Source: Bathymodiolus brooksi (lineage: Eukaryota; Mollusca; Bivalvia; Mytilida; Modiolidae). Taken from it: a stretch of DNA of 64,000 bases. The notes beneath the pieces were generated by a model. That model did no database searches and was not told where the DNA came from. It saw only the letters and a program-made list of their open reading frames with translations. The stretch lies in assembly GCA_963680875.1 (NCBI GenBank), contig OY804589.1:27764353-27828352 (forward strand), given 5' to 3'. Positions 53,701 through 63,683 of the stretch are shown in pieces (the first letter of the stretch is position 1; each line of letters begins with the position of its first letter). The position numbers and the translations under genes were made by a program.

Positions 53701-56700
53701 GCATATTAAGGATCGCATGTTTAAAACATCAAAGACAAACTTACCTAACCCTTCAGATATAGTGAGGGTTAAAATCAGCACATTCTATTATGTAAAATTT
53801 AACATGGTATTAATAATACTCTTAAATCACTTAAATGATGTTATCATGTTGTCCACATTTTTCCACAGCCGTACAAAAAGTCTCCACCAAAAACCACTAG
53901 CCTTATGGCGCTATGCCCCAGTCTAGTAAAAATTGGTTCAGGCTAGTAAATATTACATAAAATTTGCTTAATCGAATAGAAAAAAATCTTCTAAAATGCT
54001 GTTTGGGCTAGTTTGTCAAAATATTTTTGGCACAGACTGAAAACAGTAACAAATGAATGAAAAAAAAATTCCTAGATTTACTAAATACTGTAAAAAGGGG
54101 GGAGGGGTTGATAAAAAGCACAAATGACAGCTGAACCATAAAATCATAAGTATATAAGTATACATGTCATTACAGCTTACCTTAGATCCACATGTAGCAC
54201 GATTGCAATATAATTTAGAATTTGTGAATTTATTATAAGGGTCTATGGCAAGTGCTTCAGAATATAGGTCATATGCTGCTTGTAAATGTCCTGCACGGAA
54301 TTGCTGGTTGCCTTCTTCTTTCTTTGCATTTAATGCTTTAGCTTTCTGGAAGAAAAAAGAACAAAATTTGAAGTAACCATTTAACAAACAAATAAATCTA
54401 ATGAGAAACAATTAAATTTTCTTTTAAAGAGTGATTTTTTTTTCTTGTGCTGTGAATATTAACTTTGGCCTTCCTGAAAGCACTTTTTAAGAAATTATTT
54501 ATGAGTTAACTAATAGTACTGCAATTTTACTCAATTCAATGTTACATGTCCATTATATGTATCATAATTAGTCATGGATAATACAGTGGAACTTGTGCAA
54601 TCTGACACCTGAGATTTTCCGACATCCTGTGACATCCGACAAATATTTATGGTCCCAAAATATTTCTGTTAACTAAAATAAAACCAGAGTATTCTGACAC
54701 CCTGCACAATCAGACACATTTCCCTGGTCCCTTGGTGTGTTGGATTAGACAGGTTAAAGTGTACTCACTTTTTTTATTCAAAGATATTTTCATTAGTCAG
54801 AGATGGCCATTAGGCCACCCTTAACAAAATGTTAGTTTGCCCAAACCCGACCTAAGGGTGTTGGACATGGGTTAGATACAGTCTTTGAAATTAGACTTTC
54901 GAATTTACTGGCCAGAAAACTTCAAAATTAGAATATTTACATAGATTCTATTGAAAAAATTTGGCAAAAGTCACTGGTCCGAATCAATTTTCACTGGCCG
55001 TGGGCCACTGCTAAAGTCGATGACTGTAGATAGGGATTTTTTTCTTGTAAAATTAGGTGTTTTGGTATTGGTAAATTACCCATTCTAATTTCTTTTTATC
55101 TTTTATTTATAGTTGAGAAAACTTCAAAAAGCCAAAATGTAAAAAAAATTCCAAAGTCAATTTTTAATCAAGAATGGGTAATAAAATAGATTTACAGCAT
55201 CAGAGTCATTCAGACACTGACCTTTCTTTATTTCAGTTTAAGATTTATTAATTATCATTTAACATCCTGCGAGCAGTATTTCAGGATGAGAACAATTTCA
55301 ATAATATATAAAAACTATATAGATATGAAGGAAGGGTCCATGACTTTTGACTGCATCTAAAAAAGTATGGCGAGTTGGGTAGAGACTAAAAATTTAGTTT
55401 TCTGTAGAGGCTACCATGTGCCTACTCTTTTTCAAAATCTGCAAATGAGGTCTTTGGCGTGCACGGAGCGTGGCACTTTACAAACATATTACCCACCATG
55501 GTCCACAATCAGATTTTTCTGTATTATAACCTAAGATGAGAATCTGAAAAAGAAACGGCAAACACAACATACCTTGTATATTTCTTTTGCTTTTGTATGA
55601 TCAGGAGCTAATCGTAAAACTTGTTGAAAATGTTGATAAGCTTTGTCTATATTATCATTATAATATAAACAAACACCTCGCACATATATAGCATCAGCAT
55701 TTAAACTGTCTCTTTGTAACATATCACTGAATAATAAAAAAGAACATGTTAGAAATGATGGTGTTATATTGAGGTTGTGATTAAGTTTATGGTGTTTATT
55801 CAGTTATATCGTGGCAGTCAGATTTGTGGAGAAAACCACCGACCTGCTGCACATCACTGACAAACTTTATCACATAATGCTGTATTGAGTACACCTCGCA
55901 ATACCTGGGATTCGAGCTCACAATTTGGTAGGTGGTGATAGGCATTGATTGCACAGGTAGTTGTAAATACAACTAACATATGTTCACGACCACAACAGCT
56001 CCCCACTATATTGAGGTAAAATGCTCAATTTACTGTAATGTGGATAGCATCAGAGATGCATTAAGGAATAGACATATTGCACATTCCCAGGCAATTACAG
56101 GCTTTGTACATTTTTTGTAGGAGTTATTTCCCTTGCGATGACCAAATTGGTGTCTGTTCTAGCAAAAGCAATGGAAAGGTAAAAGAATACGAGTATAATT
56201 TGTAGATATTTGAATTATGAAAAAAATAATTTTATAGCAACTGGAACACAATTTTTATCCTGCAATCAGTACATTTGCTGTACAAATATGCTATACGAAT
56301 AAATTTTCGCTTTATTTGTACTAGACGAATAAACTTTTCAGCCTACGAATAAACTTTCCTGGTACCCTGTAGCTATGTACAGCGGATGGCGCAGACAAGT
56401 ATGAAACTGGTACTAATGTAACACGGACCACGAAGAAGACACCCTTGACAACATTTATGAAAGGCGAGGAATGACGCTTGTTTCTGTCCTTTTTGTTTAA
56501 ATCTGACAAGTTTTCCGACTTTTTGACATTGCAGGATAAACACAATATACGTACATTGTCGTTAAATATAAAATTCATTTGTACTCGCTGCAAAACAGGC
56601 CTGAAAAGCTCGCCTAAGGCTCGCTATTCTGCCTGTTTCTAAAGCTCGTACAAATAAATTTTATATTTACCGACAATGTACGTATATTGTATATGTACAA

Positions 56701-59700
56701 TGAATGAGTGATTGTTTTCTAATGGCAATTCAGCAATTTTTCAGCCATATCATGGTGAGAACAAGTTAATTTTCAATGAGATGATGATGAGGTCCGCTTT
56801 GATCTACACCAACACTGAGTTGGATTTTTATAGTGCTAGCTCACAGAAACAACAGTCCACGGGTAGACATGTCGCTCCACTTGGACACATTATTCAGATT
56901 CCAAGCCAACCAGTCTTTGCTCGTTCTCTTTACTGCTGCCTGCTTAGCAGAGAAGTAACAAATACCAATTTTATAGTCTTTGGTTTGATCTGACCAGGAC
57001 TCGAACCCACAATCTACTGCACTCGAGGCGAGCACGCTAACCATTACGCCATCGATACGGTTAAAAAAAAAATGTGTACATATTATAGGAAATATATATG
57101 ATATTTTGATTTTCATTGAACTTTGCCTTAAAGGGAAATAACGCCTATAAAAATGTGTAAGTCAGAAATGTGCAAATGGTCTCTTTCAAGTAGGAGAAAT
57201 GTTGCCTTATGTCAACAACAGAGGTCCCTCTAAAGGCACTTGGATTACCTCCCTTTGTCATTCTTGAATTTTAACATTAACCTGATAAAGGGAAACAATT
57301 CACTGAAGTACTATACCTCAAATCTATAACAACCTTTATTCTGTGTCAGGGATTATTGTGGTAAATTAATATTCAGAGGGATCTAAACCTATTATAGCTA
57401 TTGCATGGAAACTAGTGTCTACAGACGGACAATGACAACAGAATGCAAATTTCAAGGGTGTATAAAAATGTTGATTTTCTATCCACTGAAGAATCTAATG
57501 ATTAAACATCAAGTTATTTACTTAGCTAATTCCTGAGCCTCTTGGTATCTTCCTAATAAGGCTAATGCCTCAGCTTTCCTTATTTTAAATCTGTGACATG
57601 CAGGACATCGTTCTATACATCTGTCCATACAAAATACAGCCTATAAAAAAATTAAAATAATAGTATTTACAAATATTATTTACATAGACTTTCCATTACT
57701 GGTCAAAATTGTTTCTTAACTGAATGTATCATATTGTAAGGTATCATTGCTATGTGCAAATTTCGATATACTTTGAGTAATCATTAATACTGACAAAGAT
57801 AAAATCATCAAAATTATATGGCAACATGAATAATAGTATAGAATTTGATCACGACTGAAAATACAATGCCAATTCTTTACAGCTGCCGACATTACCTGTT
57901 ACAGTAGTACCCCTCTGATTTCAAATGCAATGAGATAGTAAAGTACAAATGTACTACATGTACTAATTTGTTACCCTCAAGAGAGGTCACAATGGTTATA
58001 AGCCTACCTTATAAGTAGGAGACAAACTACTGTATCTGGTATTTATAGAACACAGACTACTGTATATGGTATTTATAGAACACAGACTACTGTATCTGGT
58101 ATTTATAGAACACAGATTACTGTATATGGTATTTATAGAACACAGACTACTGTATATGGTATTTATAGAACAGACTACTGTATATGGTATTTATAGAACA
58201 GACTACTGTATATGGTATTTATAGAACACAGACTACTGTATATGGTATTAATAGAACACAGACTACTGTATATGGTATTTATAGAATACAGACTACTGTA
58301 TATGGTATTTATAGAACAGATTACTGTATATGGTATTTATAGAACAGACTACTGTATATGGTATTTATAGAACACAGACTACTGTATATGGTATTTATAG
58401 AATACAGACTGCTGTATATGGTATTTATAGAACAGACTACTGTATATGGTATTTATAGAACACAGACTACTGTATCTGGTATTTATAGAACACAGATTAC
58501 TGTATATGGTATTTATAGAACACAGACTACTGTATATGGTATTTATAGAATACAGACTACTGTATATGGTATTTATAGAACAGACTACTGTATATGGTAT
58601 TTATAGAACACAGACTACTGTATATGGTATTTATAGAACACAGACTACTGTATATGGTATTTATAGAATACAGACTACTGTATATGGTATTTATAGAACA
58701 GATTACTGTATATGGTATTTATAGAACACAGACTACTGTATATGGTATTTATAGAACACAGACTACTGTATATGGTATTTATAGAACAGACTACTGTATA
58801 TGGTATTTATAGAACACAGACTACTGTATATGGTATTTATAGAACACAGACTACTGTATATGGTATTTATAGAACACAGACTACTGTAATATATGGTATT
58901 TATAGAACACAGAAATACTGTAAAAGCTGTACTATTAATACAATTATTTGGCATTCCAATCTTTTGACCTTGAGTGTACCTGATGAAGGTTATTCCAGAA
59001 ACATGTCTTGTGCACTAAATAAGATATACCAGTATTTACATTTATTTTTGAAAATAATGTAATTATTATTAAAACTAAGCTTCTCCTTCTTCAGTCATAC
59101 ATGTTGTACATGTAGCTCCCAAAGACTTAAATCATTTGGCGTACTCAAGGTGGTACCATACACTACAGGGAGATAACTCTTTAAAATCAGTTGAACGTTT
59201 TGATCATATGATGTTTGTATGCAGATTTCAAGCATCTCGGTGATCAAAACCACAGAGAGAAAAGCTGCTATGTGGCTAGTGAATTTATAGCTCTGAGTCT
59301 GTTGGTTGGAATTTGTTAAAATTTTGATATTTATTACAGTGGATATATTCAAACACACTGCCAAAAAAATAAGAAAATTAAATGAGCAGATTTAATTTTA
59401 CCTGAAGTGTATGGTACCACCTTAATGAAGGTTATTTTATATGTTCTAGAAACACATCCTGCCCACAAAATTAGCTTGTGATTGTAAAGATTAACATTCC
59501 TAACCCTGAGTGAGACCGAACTCTAATGGCCTAGGGTTCATAGCCACATATAAATGTCTTTGACGTTTTCACATCAACTTACCCGTCTAAAATCTCCTTT
59601 CTGAAAGTCTGTTTCTGCCATGTCTTCATATTCCAATACAGCACTAGCTGATTTCAACTATAATAACAAAATTATTGTACAGTTTTCAAATAATAAAGAG

Positions 59701-61295
59701 ACAAAGAGAATTGTACAAATATATGACTCAAGATTTGGTTTTTATGGTGTTTTTTACGTTACTTTCAACAATATTTCAGCTATATCGTGGCGGTCAGTTT
59801 TATTGGTGGAGGCAACCGGAGTACCTGGAGAAAATCACAGACCTGTCGCAAGTCACTGACAGTGACAAACTTTATCGCATAATGTTTATCACAAGATGTG
59901 TACCGTCTGCCCCTCATCACAAAATTGACTTAAAGTCATAAAGTTTTCCTGAAAATATTTAAATCTCTCGAAAAATATGATATGCAACGTAATTCAGCTG
60001 TATTTTTCTTTTGCAAACAAATTCACAAACAAAATGCCACGTATGTACAGGGGAGGGGGTAAGGGTTATGATGTTACACACAACTTCCAACAATATTTCA
60101 GTTATTTCGTGGCAGTCAGTTTTATTGGTGGAGGAAACCGGAGTACCCATAGAAAACCACCAAACTGTTGCAAGTCAACGACAAACTTTATCACATAATG
60201 TTGCATCTACTACACCTCACCATGAGTGGGATTCGAACTCACAACTATAGAGGTAATAGGCACTGATTACACAGGTAGTAGCAAATTCAACTACCACATG
60301 ATCAGGACCATGACAGCCCCTTGAGTGATGATAAGCACTGACTGCATACAACGTATGTAGACATATATATTCAACTACCATAAGAACACAGCCATGAGAA
60401 CAGGGGCTGTAGTGGTCGTAATCGTATAGTAGTTGGATTTACAACTACCTGTGCATCAGTGCCTATCACCACTAAAGTTGTGAGTTTGAACCCTGTTCAT
60501 GACAAGGTGTACTTGATACAACAATATGTGATAAAGTTTCTCAGTGACTTGCGACAGGTCTGTGGTTTTCTCCGGATACTCCAGGGCTCACTAAACCAGG
60601 CGAAGTGGGCGACTTCTTCGCCTTGGTTTCAATGAAATCACTCAATTTCTGTCAAAAAGCGAAGTTTTAGTCGACCTGTCAGTCTTTTCAAGTCCGTATT
60701 TTTTTCACCAATAATCATACTTTTTCTTCAATATTCACTTAAAAGGAGCTCCCATGTTCCTGAAATTTGACCCATACAGGGTTTGATGTTCAATATTTTA
60801 TTCCAAACTCGTTAATTGCATCCTTTTTAAGATCACTGTGCAGCACGTTCGTTTTGTGAAAGGTAGGGGAACATGCGGTAGTAGGGAAAGAAACGCTAAA
60901 ATTTGGATCGATTTTTGGAAGTCTCCCACATTTTCCCTAACTTCGCCCTTAAGTCAAGAGAGAGAGAAGTCAAGTTGCCCTGTTTTTACTATGTGTGGTG
61001 AGCCCTGGGATACTCCAGTTTCTTCCATCAATAAAAACTTACCACCACAATATAAGTGAAATATTGTTGAAAGTGGTATTAAACTTCATAACCCCCCTAA
61101 CCCTAACCATAAGAACACAGTTATGGGAACAAGGAAGTAAATTAAAAATACCTTAAAAGTTGTATGACACTAAATACTTACATCATCAAGGGCTACTTTA
61201 TTTCCTTTTTCTAGATCTAATACTCTTCTGTAACTTCTCTCAGCTGCCATGGCATCACCCAGGGCTAGATGACATTTGCCTTCCCTCATATAACC
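44581..61295 (-). CDS. DNAJC7: DNAJC7 (TPR2) co-chaperone, 10 exons, N-terminus missing
   Basis: DNAJC7 links HSP70 and HSP90: its TPR repeats bind chaperone tails and its J domain stimulates HSP70 ATPase in the cytosol. Exons in transcript order: 61182-61295, 59583-59657, 57522-57640, 55573-55726, 54181-54345, 51379-51470, 49928-50001, 48719-48865, 46254-46406, 44581-44705. All are GT..AG with matching phases, giving 405 residues ending in TAA. Recognised blocks: [67 protein letters not shown], the HPD motif and a C-terminal FSFQFG. Order and spacing match vertebrate DNAJC7 (about 494 residues), so about 90 N-terminal residues (first TPRs) are absent. Odd points: the HPD aspartate codon is split by an intron, and the C-terminus has long glycine runs. 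Confidence 0.96.
44820..45049. mobile_element. Pogo/Tigger-like MITE, copy 3, with nested SINE tail
   Basis: Ends 'ccgtcaaacccgttcaagtg' and 'cttaatacaggattgactg'. Interrupted at 44935-44992. Confidence 0.72.
44935..44992 (-). mobile_element. 58-bp SINE tail insertion with 8-bp target duplication
   Basis: CTTAAAAG lies on both sides (44927-44934, 44993-45000). On the minus strand the insert reads 'atatagctgaaatactgctc' then 'ggtaaacaccaattaatcaa'. It is only the last ~58 bases of a family B/C-type SINE. Confidence 0.85.
45355..46208 (-). mobile_element. SINE family A split by a 598-bp TIR element
   Basis: The SINE parts are 45355-45450 and 46049-46208. They join perfectly at TGGAGAAAACCA when the insertion and one 12-base copy are removed. 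Confidence 0.92.
45451..46048. mobile_element. 598-bp element with near-perfect ~143-bp TIRs and 12-bp target duplication
   Basis: The left arm 45451-45593 begins CAGGTACTTGTGGACAGG. The right arm 45905-46048 is its reverse complement, with essentially no mismatch. Each arm contains a homopolymer, 21 T on the left and 22 A on the right. TGGAGAAAACCA flanks both ends (45439-45450, 46049-46060). Inside, a second hairpin at 45597-45705 pairs 'attgactatacggtaaaacg' with 'cgatttaccgtatagtcaat'. No coding capacity. DNAJC7 last intron. Confidence 0.93.
46254..46406 (-). CDS. DNAJC7: DNAJC7 exon: second half of J domain
   Basis: Completes the HPD aspartate, then [20 protein letters not shown] and [19 protein letters not shown] (J helices III-IV). 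Acceptor ttttacag, donor gtgagt. Confidence 0.96.
46471..46740. repeat. About 130-bp diverged tandem duplication
   Basis: 'tctctcccctccc', 'atgaaatattctatcgtcaa', 'atggtttgatc', 'tgatgctccctatggtaata' and 'agcaagca' occur in order twice. Confidence 0.75.
47293..47523 (-). mobile_element. SINE family A
   Basis: Tail domain partly decayed (ccactttaaacatatttttt); body and head are present to 'caatcacaatggcccc'. Confidence 0.85.
47575..47650 (-). mobile_element. SINE tail fragment with (TGAT)n end
   Basis: 'tattgattgattgatttatt' joins 'gggtttaacatcaactttag' and 'atttaagctatatcgtgg', showing a short (CAAT)n 3' end on a SINE tail. Confidence 0.7.
47774..48182. mobile_element. Pogo-like MITE (second family) with tandemly amplified right end
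   Basis: Left end CAGTGGAACTTGAGCAATCC after TA; right end 'gattagacaggttccact'. Before the right end a 62-bp unit (cctgtacaatccgacacatt, tccctggtcccttggtgtgt, cggattagacaggttctgac) is repeated five times (about 47876-48180). The unamplified relative is at 54584-54761. Confidence 0.85.
48365..48602 (-). mobile_element. SINE family A
   Basis: Near full length, with 'gggattcgaatatgcaacgt' and head to 'cactaccacgatggtcccta'. Confidence 0.88.
48719..48865 (-). CDS. DNAJC7: DNAJC7 exon: first half of J domain
   Basis: Encodes [40 protein letters not shown] and KRALVHHP, plus the first base of the HPD aspartate. Donor gtaagt. Confidence 0.97.
48915..49238 (-). mobile_element. SINE family C
   Basis: From 'gtgagtgagagattgttgag' to 'ctaaccattacaccactgat'; degraded B box. 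Confidence 0.86.
49493..49752 (+). mobile_element. SINE family B, copy 3
   Basis: 'ccaatgagtaaggtagttgg', B box gggttcgcgcccgg, tail 'atatagctgaaatattgctg'. Confidence 0.88.
49928..50001 (-). CDS. DNAJC7: DNAJC7 exon: end of last TPR
   Basis: Encodes [20 protein letters not shown] and DRSR with split codons at both ends; almost identical to the vertebrate block. Confidence 0.95.
50035..50315 (-). mobile_element. SINE family A with 40-bp internal duplication
   Basis: Starts 'tagggttagggttatggtat' (telomere-like 3' end). The block 'gagcaggattcgaactcaaa' to 'atgcacaggtagct', which includes the B box, is present twice. Confidence 0.86.
50408..50576. mobile_element. Pogo/Tigger-like MITE, copy 4
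   Basis: 'gtcaaacatgtattaagaga' to 'ggaatgtttgact'; inner motifs 'cttatcagacaggtgacctc' and 'aatacaggtgattgctta' match the other copies. Confidence 0.75.
50978..51333 (-). mobile_element. SINE family C
   Basis: Full length, ending just before the DNAJC7 TPR exon at 51379. Confidence 0.87.
51379..51470 (-). CDS. DNAJC7: DNAJC7 exon: TPR
   Basis: Encodes [20 protein letters not shown] and [10 protein letters not shown], plus two bases of a Cys codon. Confidence 0.95.
51600..53228. mobile_element. 'gctcacctgac' element with internal 164-bp tandem repeats
   Basis: 'cgctcacctgac' on the left (51609) is inverted as 'gggtcaggtgagct' at 52018-52031 and again at 53216-53229. The flanking blocks 51680-52031 and 52865-53228 are direct relatives (tagaggaccttacatagatg, ccatttggccaag, gacggacgacgga, gatggcaatacctcacatg). 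Between them a ~164-bp unit starting 'gggcaataactcc' recurs at 52047, 52211, 52374, 52538 and 52700. No coding capacity. Confidence 0.8.
53230..54180. other. Intron of DNAJC7, nothing recognised
   Basis: AT-rich intron sequence without a repeat family or exon I can support. Confidence 0.45.
54181..54345 (-). CDS. DNAJC7: DNAJC7 exon: TPR
   Basis: Fifty-five codons: [55 protein letters not shown]. Phase 0 at both ends; acceptor cttccag, donor gtaagc. Confidence 0.97.
54584..54761. mobile_element. Pogo-like MITE (second family), unamplified copy
   Basis: CAGTGGAACTTGTGCAATCT after TA, to 'ggattagacaggttaaagtg'; one copy of the internal 'catttccctggtcccttggt'. Confidence 0.78.
55245..55530 (-). 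mobile_element. Dispersed repeat D, copy 2
   Basis: Same order of blocks as 18855-19135 (ctgcgagcagtatttcagg, gagaacaatttcaataat, ctactctttttcaaaatctg, accatggtccac) but without a microsatellite at its end. Confidence 0.7.
55573..55726 (-). CDS. DNAJC7: DNAJC7 exon: TPR
   Basis: One base then 51 codons: [51 protein letters not shown]. Acceptor attattcag. Confidence 0.97.
55789..56003 (-). mobile_element. SINE family A with tail deletion
   Basis: 'tatggtgtttattcagttat' lacks the 'aacgccactttcaacaatat' segment; head intact to 'cacgaccacaacagctcccc'. Confidence 0.82.
56500..56700. mobile_element. Palindromic element, family P (copy 2)
   Basis: 'acaatatacgtacattgtcg' pairs with 'cgacaatgtacgtatattgt'; 'taaatataaaattcatttgt' pairs with 'acaaataaattttatattta'. 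The centre 'gctcgcctaaggctcgc' resembles the 27618 copy. Confidence 0.88.
56700..57062 (-). mobile_element. SINE family C
   Basis: Full length, B box gactcgaaccc (+), starting right at the end of the palindrome. Confidence 0.9.
57522..57640 (-). CDS. DNAJC7: DNAJC7 exon: TPR with CxxxCxxC
   Basis: Encodes [20 protein letters not shown] and [27 protein letters not shown] adds cysteines where vertebrates have ALEFAPAC. Confidence 0.96.
58022..58915. repeat. 28/30-bp satellite, about 30 copies
   Basis: Unit cagactactgtatatggtat then ttatagaaca. Some units are 28 bp (aacaga instead of aacacaga). The order of 30- and 28-bp units and of 'gaatacag' variants recurs, so multi-unit blocks were copied. 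In a DNAJC7 intron. Confidence 0.96.
59147..59423. mobile_element. 277-bp MITE
   Basis: AAGGTGGTACCATACACT at the left is inverted as AGTGTATGGTACCACCTT at the right. The interior is non-coding and includes 'agggagataactct', a motif common in molluscan repeats. Confidence 0.85.
59583..59657 (-). CDS. DNAJC7: DNAJC7 exon
   Basis: Twenty-five codons: [20 protein letters not shown] and GDFRR, phase 0 at both ends. Matches the linker before TPR4. Confidence 0.95.
59740..59893 (-). mobile_element. SINE family A, 5'-truncated
   Basis: 'tatggtgttttttacgttac' to 'actttatcgcataatgttta'. Confidence 0.82.
60061..60322 (-). mobile_element. SINE family A, full length
   Basis: 'aagggttatgatgttacaca' to 'catgatcaggaccatgacag', with the B box gggattcgaactcacaac. 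Confidence 0.88.
60406..61103 (+). mobile_element. SINE family A split by a hAT-like MITE
   Basis: The parts are 60406-60583 and 61008-61103; the 3' end reads 'cataacccccctaaccctaa'. Confidence 0.88.
60584..61007. mobile_element. hAT-like MITE with 8-bp target duplication
   Basis: The ends CAGGGCTCAC and GTGAGCCCTG are inverted, with GGATACTC on both sides (about 60576-60583 and 61008-61015). Non-coding. A diverged second copy is at 40347-40753. Confidence 0.86.
61182..61295 (-). CDS. DNAJC7: DNAJC7 first visible exon: TPR
   Basis: Thirty-eight codons: [38 protein letters not shown]. Phase 0 at both ends; acceptor atattttag. The preceding exons were not found up to the window edge. Confidence 0.94.
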
Positions 61296-61689
61296 CTAAA
61301 ATATATATACGTTACAGTACAGTTGACAGTATACACTGATAAATGCTGAGCATAATCTGTATGCTGAGTCAGGCTCAGCATTTTCGCTGATGGTCTTATA
61401 ATTAACCCCAAGGTAATAAACAGGGCCATAAAATACCTGGTCAGTAGTGTCTTGTTGATTTCAAAGGTTAGTCACAGGTGATCTACAGGTAAATACATAC
61501 ACCTATTTGTGCTACATAACAGGAAATGGACATATTTGGATTTCAGTGATTTTGATGTGTAGAAAAAGGACTTCAATACATTTAACTGTACCTTGAAAAT
61601 TTGTCTAAAAAAAAGAATATTTTCAAAATTTCATATTTTGTGATAAGCATCAGCTAACAATTAAAAAAAATAATTGAAATGAAATCATA

Positions 61690-61916
61690 ATTTTGTGTTG
61701 GAGATATAAGGATTAATAACTGAAAATATGGGAAAGAAGAACAAGATTATTTGTGATGCTATTTTATTCAATAGATTAATTAATTAAGATTAGATTTAAC
61801 ATTTTAAGAATTTCCTTTCTATGTAATTTCTATGGGAAATAGCATCACAAATAATCTTGTTCTTCTTTCCCATATTTTCAGTTAAAAATCCTTATATCTC
61901 CAACACAAAATTATAA
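61690..61916. repeat. Long hairpin, ~75-bp arms
   Basis: 'ttttgtgttggagatataag' through 'gaacaagattatttgtgatg' pairs with 'catcacaaataatcttgttc' through 'cttatatctccaacacaaaa'. Confidence 0.88.
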
Positions 61917-61936
61917 TGTGCATGTATGTACATGTA

Positions 61937-62420
61937 CAGTCTCTGGTCAAAAGTATTCGGACAAAATGATTTTTTACTATATATTTCATGTAAAACCACA
62001 TTTTTTAAAAACATTATTCCAAAGTCGACTCTTGTTCGATTTTGATGATTTTTTTACCAACAAAAACAGAATTAAATGTAGTTTTACACTGTAATTTTTG
62101 CATAAATTTATAATATATAATTTTTATGAGTTCACGATTTAAACACAAAACTAAATGTTGAACGTCAAAAATACAATACAATGATAGTACATTTGAAGAC
62201 AAATAATTTAAGTTTGTGTTTAAATCATGAACATTTAAAATCTGTGCTCCCAAAAAATATTTTAAAATAATCACAGAAAACTACATACGTGCTCGCTTCT
62301 GTTGGTAAAAATTTCATCAAAATCGAACAAGAATTGACTTTGGAATAATGTTTTCAAAAATTGTGATTTTATATGAAATATATAGTAAAAAATCATTTTG
62401 TCCAAATACTTTTGTATTTA
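61937..62420. mobile_element. Tc1/mariner-like element remnant with long TIRs
   Basis: Starts CAGTCTCTGGTCAAAAGTAT after TA and ends 'gtccaaatacttttg'. Arms of over 100 bp pair (gattttttactatatatttc with gaaatatatagtaaaaaatc; cttgttcgattttgatga with tcatcaaaatcgaacaag). No transposase frame is left. Confidence 0.78.
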
Positions 62421-63187
62421 AGAGGTTTTTTTGGGTTTTTTTTCAAGTTTGACAAAAATGTTATAGTTGTTCTTTTAATGATACATGCATTTAAAAAAAA
62501 AAAAATTTTAATTTTGTAATTAATTTTATCTGTTTTTGCAGAGGAATAATATATCTAATTTGCTTTATCAATTTGATCAGATAAATGTAATCCAATTTCA
62601 AAAATATACTTGTTACTATGTTTCGAAAATAAAGAAAATAAATATTTTCAAGATAAATGGAACACATCTTGAACCCCCCTTATAATTTATGCATAATAAA
62701 AGTTTCAATTCCTTTAACTGACTATCAATGAAAATATAAGTGTATTTAGAGAAAAGTTAGTATATTTTTAAGTCCTACAGGTACAAAACTTCAATCCTTA
62801 ACATTTGATTAACACAGATACTTTAATCCATGTTGATTATCAGTAGTTTAAATATATTTAATATATATTGATCTTAAAATGTGATATGATTATTAAAATA
62901 TGACAACATATATTCTTCTTTGTGACTCTTATGTACAGAGTAAACAAATCTAATGGACAGTAATGGTGCATCATAAGAAAATAATATGTAACTTTTACAT
63001 ATATTAATCATGATGTGGAGAAAAATCTCTATGCCATGTTTAACAATTTAATAAATGTAATTAAAACATATTATTCTCTGATTGTGCACCAAATTTAATT
63101 CTTTTAATATCCACAGTTTAGTTAGAGTTTACTTTCAAGATTTAAAACATTGATAAGACAAACAAATTGTAGAAAATATGAAGTTTT

Positions 63188-63219
<32 letters not shown>

Positions 63220-63570
63220 GACAACAAACAAATGGTTAAAAAAAGAATAGTTACACATCTATTGTATAATTAAATATTTTCAAATAATTTACTTTCAAAT
63301 TTTAAAATACAGATGCTAATTGAAATTTTAACAAAACAAATCAACAGAGAAACAAAGAAAATTTAATTCAATTTTAGAATTATCAAAACATTACTACATT
63401 GTAAAATAGAAAATTTATTATGTAAATATTTCCACTAAATAAAAAATCACAAGTGTAACAAATCACACATACATGCTCAGGTAAATTTGACTAACACCTA
63501 TTGAATCAGGTACATCTACCTGGAAATCATTATGATCATATTGTTTATTCAATTGCTGACCACCTGTACA
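62421..63570. other. AT-rich DNA, probably DNAJC7 intron or upstream
   Basis: Low-complexity AT-rich sequence with a run of about 28 A at 63192-63219. No exon could be supported. Confidence 0.4.
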
Positions 63571-63683
63571 GGTGAGGGTAATAAAACTGATCATCAGCCC
63601 ATGATTTACGACCCCCAATAAAACCTCAGCATAGCATGCTGAGCCTTTTAAATGCTCAGCATTTATCAGTGTATGCTGTCAAC

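Noticed and set aside
58358..59062. Frames reading [10 protein letters not shown] repeats
   Set aside because: Translation of the 28/30-bp satellite in a DNAJC7 intron.
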